Source of the DNA: Chloroflexota bacterium
GTDB lineage: Bacteria; Chloroflexota; Dehalococcoidia; Lucifugimonadales; VGZR01
NCBI GenBank assembly: GCA_027625225.1
Contig: JAQBWG010000145.1
Span: 1 to 5,288, forward strand
Direction: 5' to 3'
Length of the DNA stretch: 5,288 nucleotides
Shown: positions 1 to 4,751 of the stretch, one piece after another
Layout of the letters: the number at the start of each line of letters is the position of its first letter
How positions within the stretch are numbered: the first letter of the stretch is position 1
Translations under genes and position numbers: made by a program
Notes under the pieces: model-generated
The model's database searches: none
What the model was told of the DNA's origin: nothing
The model's input: only the letters and a program-made list of their open reading frames with translations

Positions 1-427
1 TTCTTAATGGATGGCCGGGGAACCCTTCCCACAGCAACACTCTTTTCATATTGGGATGGCCGTCGAAACGAATGCCCATGAGGTCGTAAATCTCCCGTTC
101 CTGCAGGTCTGCACCCTTCCAGATGTCGGTGACCGAGGAAACGATTAACTCTCCGCGACCGGGGAGTTTCGACTTCATTACGGCGGTCTGGTTTTTTCTC
201 ATGGACCGCAGATGGTACACGAGCTCAAAGTATTCGATGTAGTCCACCGCTGTAAGACCGAGAAGCATGGAGCAGTCGAACTCGGAGTCTTCATAGAACA
301 ACTTGGCCGTCTTGTAGATGTCTTGCGGTGCGACCCAAACGTCGGTTTCGTTCCACTCGACAACGAGGCCGGGGCGAACTTCGTTAATCCGACGTACGAC
401 ATCCACTCCAGCAAGAACTTGTGTCAT
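1..427 (-). CDS. nuoC: NADH-quinone oxidoreductase subunit C (30 kDa subunit), 3' end cut by window edge
   Basis: Peripheral-arm subunit of complex I, which passes electrons from NADH to quinone and pumps protons; NuoC helps hold the quinone-binding module with NuoB and NuoD. Reading the minus strand from the ATG at 427 gives 142 codons without a stop, starting MTQVLAGVDVVRRINEVRPG. The family signature is clear: VYHLRSM near residues 71-77, then VTDIWKGADLQEREIYDLMG and IRFDGHPNMKRVLLWEGFPG, ending in HPLR at the edge, where the 30 kDa subunit normally continues RKD. The start codon overlaps the nuoB stop as ATGA, which suggests translational coupling; there is no strong Shine-Dalgarno of its own. 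Roughly the last part of the protein, or a NuoCD fusion if one exists, lies beyond base 1 and cannot be judged. Confidence 0.95.
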   Translation of the reverse strand, partial: MTQVLAGVDVVRRINEVRPGLVVEWNETDVWVAPQDIYKTAKLFYEDSEFDCSMLLGLTAVDYIEYFELVYHLRSMRKNQTAVMKSKLPGRGELIVSSVTDIWKGADLQEREIYDLMGIRFDGHPNMKRVLLWEGFPGHPLR

Positions 428-1065
428 GCTCGACCGGCCGCCTTGCCTTGCAGAGAGTAACGTTTAATCTTTTCGTGAAGTTGCATGATTCCATAGAGCA
501 ACGCATCGGGCCGGGGCGGGCAGCCGGGGACGTACACGTCCACGGGGATGATGTGGTTCACACCGGGAACCACGCTGTAGGACTCGTAGTATGGCCCACC
601 GCTGGTGGCGCATACGCCCATGGAAATGACCCACTTGGGCTCGGCCATCTGGTGGTAGACACGTTCGATGGCTGCCGCCATTTTCCAGGTAACGGTTCCG
701 GCAATAATCATGAGGTCGGCCTGCCGGGGCGAAGCACGGAAGACTTCCATGCCAAACCGTGAGATGTCGAAGCGGGACATGGCGCTCGCCATCATTTCGA
801 AAGCGCAGCACGCAAGGCCAAAGGAGAGCGGCCACACCGAGCCTTTCCGGCTCCAGTTAAGCAGGGCGTCTATAGAAGTTACGGCGAGGTTGCGCTTCAG
901 GTCGTCAGGAACTTCGACGAGCGGTTCTGACAGTGGCGCGGTATGTGTCGCCTTGAGTTCGTTGATGTAGTCACCCTCGGAACGGTCAAGTTCCCAGGTG
1001 GCCGCATGGAGGGGGATTCTCCCTCCTTCTAAATCAATGGCTTGGGGGTCGGGGCCTACTTCCAT
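424..1065 (-). CDS. nuoB: NADH-quinone oxidoreductase subunit B (N2 cluster subunit)
   Basis: Subunit of the complex I peripheral arm that carries the 4Fe-4S cluster N2, the last electron carrier before quinone. From the ATG at 1065 the protein has 213 residues. The four N2 ligands are visible: the adjacent cysteines 86 and 87 in GLACCAFEMM, Cys152 in MGVCATSGGP and Cys182 in VPGCPPRPDAL. PRQADLMIIAGTVTWKMA is also a family hallmark. I chose this start because AGGAG lies 7 bases before it (1073-1077 on the plus strand); in-frame starts at 1086 (ATG) and 1098 (GTG) would add 7 or 11 residues without such a site. The gene overlaps the end of nuoA by 10 bases and its stop overlaps the nuoC start. 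The N-terminal 50 or so residues before the conserved core are less conserved, as is common. Confidence 0.97.
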   Translation of the reverse strand: MEVGPDPQAIDLEGGRIPLHAATWELDRSEGDYINELKATHTAPLSEPLVEVPDDLKRNLAVTSIDALLNWSRKGSVWPLSFGLACCAFEMMASAMSRFDISRFGMEVFRASPRQADLMIIAGTVTWKMAAAIERVYHQMAEPKWVISMGVCATSGGPYYESYSVVPGVNHIIPVDVYVPGCPPRPDALLYGIMQLHEKIKRYSLQGKAAGRA

Positions 1066-1451
1066 TGGAGGTCTCCTTTCTTCCATGCGTGCACCCACCC
1101 CAATACAAGGATGGCGATGAACACTAGCATTTCGACTAGGACAAACGCCCCGAACTGGGCCGAGAGAAGCCCGAAGCTAGCTGCCCAGGGGAACAGGAAC
1201 ACCACTTCGACGTCAAAAACTACGAAGAGAAGAGCCAGTCCGTAGAACCGGAAATTAAAGCCACTCCACCTGCCGCCGATGGTGGCAAAACCACCTTCGT
1301 AGATACTGCTCTTCATTACGTTGAATATGCGAGGGCGCATGCCAAGAAATGAAAGTGTAGTGGACACTAAAAGCATACCCGTTGGAACCGCGACGGCCAG
1401 GGCAGCGAAAATTGCGATGAGTCCGTATTGGCGGAAATAGTCGTCGAGCAT
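1056..1451 (-). CDS. nuoA: NADH-quinone oxidoreductase subunit A (ND3 homologue)
   Basis: Small inner-membrane subunit of complex I, homologous to mitochondrial ND3, sitting where the peripheral and membrane arms meet next to the quinone channel. The 131-residue protein shows three hydrophobic segments (about 11-36, 70-91 and 100-121), the switch loop between the first two (SSIYEGGF, 48-55), and the strongly conserved FDVEVVFLFPWA stretch (79-90) with acidic Asp80 and Glu82. Where many homologues have YECG, this one has YEGG; other bacteria also vary here. An in-frame TTG at 1511 would add 20 residues, but it lacks a ribosome site and falls inside the best -35 box, so I prefer the ATG at 1451, which is preceded by AGGTGG. 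It is the first gene of the nuo operon; its end overlaps nuoB. Confidence 0.96.
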   Translation of the reverse strand: MLDDYFRQYGLIAIFAALAVAVPTGMLLVSTTLSFLGMRPRIFNVMKSSIYEGGFATIGGRWSGFNFRFYGLALLFVVFDVEVVFLFPWAASFGLLSAQFGAFVLVEMLVFIAILVLGWVHAWKKGDLQWK

Positions 1452-1482
1452 GCTCCACCTAGCTTGCCGGTATCGGCGACCA

Positions 1483-1511
1483 AGAATAGCATCTAGTGTA
1501 TAGGTTTTCAA
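1483..1511 (-). promoter_or_regulatory. Candidate sigma70-type promoter of the nuo operon
   Basis: On the minus strand TTGAAA (1511-1506, five of six matches to TTGACA) is followed by 17 bases and TATTCT (1488-1483, four of six matches to TATAAT). The bases TGC directly precede the -10 box, giving an extended -10. The predicted transcription start near 1476 leaves a short leader of about 25 bases before the nuoA ATG. This is pattern matching only; the organism's sigma factor preferences are unknown. Confidence 0.5.
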
Positions 1512-1600
1512 GTGAAAATTTGCACAAAGGGCTGTGCCGCATCGTCATGCAGTTCTTCGATTCTCCGCACCATGTAGCGGTGGAGGGTTCCCGATTTATA

Positions 1601-1630
1601 TTGACAGTCACCCGAAGCTAATGCTAGGAT
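1601..1630 (+). promoter_or_regulatory. Candidate main promoter of the hopanoid operon (P1)
   Basis: A perfect TTGACA (1601-1606) is followed by 18 bases and TAGGAT (1625-1630, four of six matches to TATAAT), with TGC immediately before the -10 as an extended -10 element. The expected transcription start is near 1637, giving an untranslated leader of roughly 118 bases before the TTG start at 1755. It is the best plus-strand sigma70-like match I found in the intergenic region. Confidence 0.55.
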
Positions 1631-1648
1631 GCCCATCGCACTGCTAGG
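1622..1648. repeat. Direct repeat TGCTAGG, two copies 20 bp apart
   Basis: TGCTAGG occurs at 1622-1628 and again at 1642-1648, a start-to-start distance of 20 bases or about two helical turns. The first copy forms the extended -10 of P1 and the second falls just after the predicted transcription start. The placement would suit a repressor binding one face of the helix, but seven matching bases can also arise by chance. Confidence 0.35.
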
Positions 1649-1667
1649 TATCCCAGAGTAGCCAAGA

Positions 1668-1696
1668 TTGACAACATAAGCGCAGGAGCCTAAAGC
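1668..1696 (+). promoter_or_regulatory. Possible second promoter (P2) of the hopanoid operon
   Basis: A second perfect TTGACA stands at 1668-1673, exactly 67 bases after the first. Seventeen bases further on is TAAAGC (1691-1696), only three of six matches to the -10 consensus, so this would be a weak or activator-dependent promoter. It could equally be a chance hexamer. Confidence 0.25.
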
Positions 1697-1723
1697 CAAG
1701 TATCGGGTTTCAGCGATATCAAA

Positions 1724-1736
1724 GACCTTACAGGTC
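1724..1736. repeat. Perfect short inverted repeat GACCT-TAC-AGGTC
   Basis: The two 5-base arms are exact complements around a 3-base centre. It lies in the presumed 5' leader of the prenyl synthase gene and ends 18 bases before its start codon. It could be a small RNA hairpin next to the ribosome site or a DNA operator half-site pair. A stem of five pairs is weak evidence alone. Confidence 0.35.
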
Positions 1737-1743
1737 GAGCATG
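1734..1743 (+). repeat. 10-mer GTCGAGCATG, one of three copies near gene starts
   Basis: The same ten bases occur at 1443-1452 on the plus strand (covering the nuoA start codon from the opposite strand) and at 425-434 on the minus strand (ending in the nuoC ATG). Here the copy sits next to the prenyl synthase ribosome site. At 1446-1455 the sequence extends to a perfect 10-base palindrome GAGCATGCTC. Repeated 10-mers are expected by chance in a window this size, so function is unproven. Confidence 0.4.
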
Positions 1744-1758
1744 GAGGCCGATCCTTGA
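1741..1758 (+). other. Possible five-codon leader frame overlapping the prenyl synthase start
   Basis: An ATG at 1741 opens a frame of five codons (MEADP) whose TGA stop overlaps the TTG start codon of the next gene as TTGA. AGGT lies five bases after the end of a weak site at 1732-1735. The same bases also form the GGAGG ribosome site, so the frame may be accidental. There is no run of a single amino acid that would indicate classical attenuation. Confidence 0.2.
1743..1747 (+). promoter_or_regulatory. Ribosome binding site GGAGG that fixes the TTG start
   Basis: GGAGG ends seven bases before the TTG at 1755, ideal Shine-Dalgarno spacing. The first in-frame ATG, at 1809, has no purine-rich site before it. 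This decides the start of the prenyl synthase in favour of TTG. Confidence 0.7.
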
Positions 1759-2819
1759 CGCGAACGGCCCTGGAAACCACCACGGGAACTGCGGCACTAC
1801 TGCCCCAGATGTTCACACGCTACGGTGCCGACGTTAACGGTGCGTTGAAGTCCTCCCTTTCCAGCGAACATAATTTTGTGTACGACACACTTCGCTATGC
1901 GATGGGTTGGACGGATTCGAAAGGCAATGCGGTGGCCGCTTCGACCGGAAAGGCCCTTCGTCCTATCCTTTGCCTATTCGCATGTGATGCAGTCGGCGGC
2001 TCCATTAATAAGGCCATCCCCGCAGCGATGGCGCTGGAATTCATTCACAACTTCTCACTGATTCACGACGACATTCAAGACAAGGACCAGACGAGACGCG
2101 GTCGCCCGACCCTGTGGGTGGTGTGGGGTGAATCGAAGGCGATTGTAGCGGGGAACGTTTTGCGAGTCGTGGCAGATATGTCACTGGAACAACTCGTTCA
2201 ACAGGATGTTGTCGTCCCTGACGCTCTTACTGTTATCGAGATATTGACCGAAGCGTACCTACAGATGATTGAAGGACAATACCTCGACCTTGAGTTCGAG
2301 AGCCGGTTTGACATAGAACTGGACGATTATCTCGGAATGATTTCGAGGAAAACGGGCGCGCTTATCCGCTGTGCACTGGAAATGGGAGCGGTTCTGGGTA
2401 CGCCCGATAAACGCACAGTGGCAGCGTTCCGAGAGTTTGGCCGTTCGCTGGGCTTCGTGTTCCAGATACGGGACGACGTGCTGGGTGTTTGGGGTGAACC
2501 GGAGAAGACGGGCAAGCCCGTGGGGGCGGACATCCGCCGGAAGAAGAATTCGTTCCCGGTCGTTCATGCGATGAACTATGCAAAGGGAACGGACGCGAGA
2601 CGATTACAAGAGGTGTACAGGAAAGAGGTGCTTGAGGACTCAGACGTTTCGGACATCCTTACAGTGATGGAGCGGTTGGGAACTCAAAAGCAGGCACAGG
2701 GGCTTGCGGAAGAGCACTGCGAGGGCGCACTACGTTCCCTGGAAAGTGTCGAACTTTCCCCAGAGGCACGAAGTGATATCGAAAGTTTGGCTGAGTTCCT
2801 GTTAATCCGGGACCATTAG
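1755..2819 (+). CDS. Trans-polyprenyl diphosphate synthase (FPP/GGPP synthase type) of the hopanoid operon
   Basis: A cytosolic enzyme that joins isopentenyl diphosphate units head to tail onto an allylic diphosphate; in this setting it most likely supplies farnesyl diphosphate for squalene. The 354-residue protein has the family motifs in order: GKALRP (65-70), the first aspartate-rich motif DDIQD (105-109) followed by RRGRPT (114-119), GQYLDLEFE (174-182), SRKTGAL (197-203) and the second motif FQIRDDVLGVWG (236-247), then KTGKPVGADIRRKK. The second motif ends in Gly where DDxxD has Asp, a variant I know from actinobacterial-type homologues. Phe100, five residues before the first motif, is bulky, which in this family favours short (C15-C20) products; exact chain length is inferred. 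The start is a TTG supported by GGAGG; an ATG start at 1809 would remove 18 residues. hpnH follows after 79 bases. Confidence 0.9.
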   Translation: MTRTALETTTGTAALLPQMFTRYGADVNGALKSSLSSEHNFVYDTLRYAMGWTDSKGNAVAASTGKALRPILCLFACDAVGGSINKAIPAAMALEFIHNFSLIHDDIQDKDQTRRGRPTLWVVWGESKAIVAGNVLRVVADMSLEQLVQQDVVVPDALTVIEILTEAYLQMIEGQYLDLEFESRFDIELDDYLGMISRKTGALIRCALEMGAVLGTPDKRTVAAFREFGRSLGFVFQIRDDVLGVWGEPEKTGKPVGADIRRKKNSFPVVHAMNYAKGTDARRLQEVYRKEVLEDSDVSDILTVMERLGTQKQAQGLAEEHCEGALRSLESVELSPEARSDIESLAEFLLIRDH

Positions 2820-2863
2820 CTGTAAGAGTAGGCAGTTTGAACAAAGTCGAGTAAGCTAGTACG

Positions 2864-2880
2864 GCTCTGATTTGAAGAGC
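2864..2880. repeat. Short inverted repeat before hpnH (GCTCT/AGAGC)
   Basis: GCTCT (2864-2868) and AGAGC (2876-2880) are exact complements around a 7-base loop. The repeat sits between the prenyl synthase and hpnH and ends 18 bases before the hpnH ATG, just upstream of its GGGAGG site. There is no T-run after it, so it is not an intrinsic terminator. With five pairs the hairpin is weak and may be incidental. Confidence 0.3.
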
Positions 2881-2898
2881 AGCAAAAGGGAGGCACAC

Positions 2899-3924
2899 AT
2901 GGCTAGACCACTAGAGTTGGCGGCCCGTTTAGGCTGGTACATCGTCAAAAACAAGATCACGCGCAAGAAGCGATTCCCGCTGGTTACCATGCTGGAACCG
3001 CTGGAGGCATGCAACCTGGCATGTGAAGGGTGCGGACGCATCAGAGAGTACGAACCGGTGCTCGACCGCTTCATGAGCGTAGAGCATGCGATGAAGGCGG
3101 TTCACGATTCGGGCGCACCAATCGTGTCCATCGCTGGCGGTGAGCCGACGATGCATCCCAAAATTGATGAGATTGTCAACAAGATCACCGCTGAGAAGAA
3201 GTTTGTGTACATGTGCACCAATGCGCTGCTCATGGAACGCATCATGAAGAAGATTCCGCCGTCGAAGTACTTCTGCTTTGTGGTCCACATGGACGGCATG
3301 GAAGAAGCTCACGACAAGTCGGTGTACCGCAAAGGCGTTTGGAAAATCGCGGTGCGCGCGATCAAGGCTGCGTTGGAAAACGGTTACCGTGTGACTACGA
3401 ACACTACCGTATTTAACGGTGTGGACGAGGCGGACATGCTAGAGATGTTCAAGATGTTCACGGATATGGGCATCGAGGGCTGCATGGTGTCGCCGGGGTA
3501 TCAGTACGACACGGTACCGAATCAGGAATTGTTCATTTCTCGCCGGAAGGCACGCGAGGTGTTTAAACGGGTTCTCGACCCTAAGCACGGCATCCGGTTC
3601 TATAACAATCCGCTGTACCTGTCGTTCCTTCGCGGAGAGCGAGAGTACGACTGCACAGCATGGTCAAATCCGACATACACTGTCATGGGCTGGAGAGAAC
3701 CCTGCTACCTGCTGGGCGACCGCCATACTCAGAATTTTAGCGATCTGATGAAGGACGAGGTTTGGGACCGCTACGGGGTAGGCAAAGACCCGCGCTGTGC
3801 GCACTGTTTGATGCATTGCGGGTTCGAATCCGCGTCCATCTTCGAGGCGCTTAGCAATCCTAAATCGGCCTTGAAAATGGTCAAAGAGGGCGCGCTCTCG
3901 AACAGCGGCGTGGGTGCCGGGTAG
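2899..3924 (+). CDS. hpnH: Radical SAM adenosylhopane synthase HpnH
   Basis: HpnH cleaves S-adenosylmethionine and adds the 5'-deoxyadenosyl radical to diploptene, giving adenosylhopane, the first committed step to C35 hopanoids. The 341-residue protein has the 4Fe-4S radical SAM motif CNLACEGC (Cys38, Cys42, Cys45) directly after MLEPLEA, a SAM-contacting GGEP (80-83), MCTNALL (105-111), VHMDGMEEAHD (129-139), RVTTNTT (164-170) and SPGYQY (198-203). The C-terminal part (HpnH-specific, formerly DUF3463) has CTAW (252-255), REPCYLLGD (Cys269) and CAHCLMHCG (Cys300, 303, 307). Length agrees with the family. The N-terminal segment is amphipathic and basic, consistent with work at the membrane surface, but no transmembrane helix is seen. 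The ATG at 2899 has GGGAGG five bases before it; a TTG at 2872 would add nine residues without support. hpnG follows after 27 bases. Confidence 0.96.
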   Translation: MARPLELAARLGWYIVKNKITRKKRFPLVTMLEPLEACNLACEGCGRIREYEPVLDRFMSVEHAMKAVHDSGAPIVSIAGGEPTMHPKIDEIVNKITAEKKFVYMCTNALLMERIMKKIPPSKYFCFVVHMDGMEEAHDKSVYRKGVWKIAVRAIKAALENGYRVTTNTTVFNGVDEADMLEMFKMFTDMGIEGCMVSPGYQYDTVPNQELFISRRKAREVFKRVLDPKHGIRFYNNPLYLSFLRGEREYDCTAWSNPTYTVMGWREPCYLLGDRHTQNFSDLMKDEVWDRYGVGKDPRCAHCLMHCGFESASIFEALSNPKSALKMVKEGALSNSGVGAG

Positions 3925-3930
3925 GACGGC

Positions 3931-3951
3931 TGGCCGAGGAAGATCGGTCCA
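3931..3951 (+). promoter_or_regulatory. Hairpin presenting the hpnG ribosome binding site in its loop
   Basis: In the 27-base gap between hpnH and hpnG, TGGCCGA (3931-3937) can pair with TCGGTCCA (3944-3951) over seven pairs with one bulged T at 3948. The six-base loop GGAAGA holds most of the Shine-Dalgarno GAGGA, and the stem ends right at the GTG start at 3952. It could shorten the effective distance from ribosome site to start or tune translation. Its stability and role are inferred from pairing only. Confidence 0.4.
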
Positions 3952-4746
3952 GTGATTGCCATCGTGGTGGCCCTGAGGGAAGAGGTCGCGGACTTTCTTC
4001 GTTCCGGTGCGTTCCGGTGCGTGGATACTTCTGAGGCCTTGTCCTTTTACGAATCTCAAACTCTTCCACACGTTGCTGTGGTTGAAGGTGGACCCGGTCG
4101 TTTACGGGCGCAAGAAACTACCGTTGCGGCATTGGACCGATACCACCCCAGGATGATTATTTCCGCAGGGTTTGGAGGAGGCACGATTTCCAGCTTGAAA
4201 CCGGGTGACCTAGTGATTGGCGAGACGGTGCTGAGTCTGAGGGGACCTTCATCTGACTGGAAAAAAGACTCTGCAGCCATTAAAAAAATGTTCAGCCAGA
4301 AAGAACACCGCGAACTGGAACAGGTTGCCGCATCGCTAAAACATCCAGCCGTTTTCGGCAATATCGCGACAGTGGATAGGCTGGTGACCAGCTCTCAAAG
4401 CAAGGCCTGGCTCGGTCAAACTCTTTCCGCGTCGGTGGTTGACCTGGAAAGTTATTGGGTTACGGATATCGCCGTGGGGCGTTCGACCAGGTGCATCGCA
4501 CTACGGTCTGTACTCGACCCTATGGAACAAGAACTGCCCGCCTTTGTGGCATTTGCAACCGAGGACGCCTCGCAGCGTTCGTGGTGGCGTGCGGCGCTGT
4601 ACGCGCTCCGACGACCGGGTGACGTTCCTACGCTTCTTAGTCTGTCATCACAATACAGAGCCGCGAAGGCATCACTGTCGGCGGCGCTCCATTCGTTCGC
4701 TTCCAGCCAGATGCTGGAACCGCTGTCAACAACGAGAGTCGGATAA
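3952..4746 (+). CDS. hpnG: Hopanoid-associated nucleosidase/phosphorylase HpnG
   Basis: Acts after HpnH: it removes adenine from adenosylhopane, leading to (phospho)ribosylhopane, on the route to bacteriohopanetetrol and other C35 hopanoids. The 264-residue protein belongs to the purine/uridine phosphorylase and MTA/SAH nucleosidase superfamily. Visible motifs are the N-terminal IAIVVALREEV, whose Glu11 aligns with catalytic Glu12 of E. coli MTA/SAH nucleosidase; the glycine-rich IISAGFGGGTISSLKPGDLV (69-88); VVDLESYWV (162-170) with Glu166 at the ribose-binding position; and LRSVLDP (184-190) with Asp189 at the catalytic aspartate position. The C-terminal YALRRPGDVPTLLSLSSQYR fits HpnG rather than general nucleosidases, as does the hpnH-shc context. 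The GTG start lies four codons before the conserved strand, so it is hard to move. The gene contains a 10-bp tandem duplication at 4001-4020. Its TAA is five bases before shc. Confidence 0.92.
   Translation: MIAIVVALREEVADFLRSGAFRCVDTSEALSFYESQTLPHVAVVEGGPGRLRAQETTVAALDRYHPRMIISAGFGGGTISSLKPGDLVIGETVLSLRGPSSDWKKDSAAIKKMFSQKEHRELEQVAASLKHPAVFGNIATVDRLVTSSQSKAWLGQTLSASVVDLESYWVTDIAVGRSTRCIALRSVLDPMEQELPAFVAFATEDASQRSWWRAALYALRRPGDVPTLLSLSSQYRAAKASLSAALHSFASSQMLEPLSTTRVG
4001..4020 (+). repeat. Tandem duplication of a 10-bp unit inside hpnG
   Basis: GTTCCGGTGC occurs twice back to back. It encodes part of RSGAFRCVD (residues 17-25 of HpnG). Because ten is not a multiple of three, losing or gaining one unit would shift the frame. 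Conserved HpnG sequence lies in the same frame on both sides, so the two-copy state gives the intact gene. Confidence 0.9.
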
Positions 4747-4751
4747 TACCG

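Larger units (their letters stand above)
1452..1754. other. Divergent intergenic control region between the nuo and hopanoid operons
   Basis: This stretch of 303 bases has no convincing gene. It separates the minus-strand nuoA start from the plus-strand prenyl synthase start and contains outward-facing promoter candidates for both. Visible structure: a minus-strand promoter near 1483-1511, a plus-strand promoter at 1601-1630, another TTGACA at 1668, the repeated TGCTAGG at 1622 and 1642, and inverted repeats GCCG/CGGC (1466-1477), TATCG/CGATA (1701-1718) and GACCT/AGGTC (1724-1736). A minus-strand open frame of 102 codons crosses it but has no recognisable protein features. No terminator is expected, as both flanking operons point away. 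Confidence 0.75.

Noticed and set aside
421..762. Plus-strand open frame of 113 codons opposite nuoB
   Set aside because: It is antisense to the strongly conserved NuoB coding sequence and its translation resembles no family I know.
1056..1511. Longer NuoA starting at TTG 1511
   Set aside because: The extra 20 residues resemble nothing conserved, no ribosome site precedes the TTG, and it coincides with the best -35 box.
1508..1816. Minus-strand open frame of 102 codons across the intergenic region
   Set aside because: It overlaps the 5' end of the prenyl synthase and the nuoA promoter candidate, has no recognisable motif and no good ribosome site; most likely chance.
2837..2865. Internal promoter before hpnH (TTGAAC with a box 17 bases on)
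   Set aside because: The -10 candidate TACGGC matches only two of six consensus bases.
2864..2890. Intrinsic terminator between the prenyl synthase and hpnH
   Set aside because: The stem has only five pairs and is followed by AGCAAAAGGG rather than a T-run, so transcription probably continues into hpnH.
2929..3312. Minus-strand open frame of 127 codons inside hpnH
   Set aside because: It is the complement of well-conserved radical SAM sequence; the His/Val-rich translation is typical of antisense shadows.
3664..4071. Minus-strand open frame of 135 codons across the hpnH-hpnG junction
   Set aside because: Both genes on the plus strand are clearly recognisable and the antisense frame shows no domain or ribosome site.
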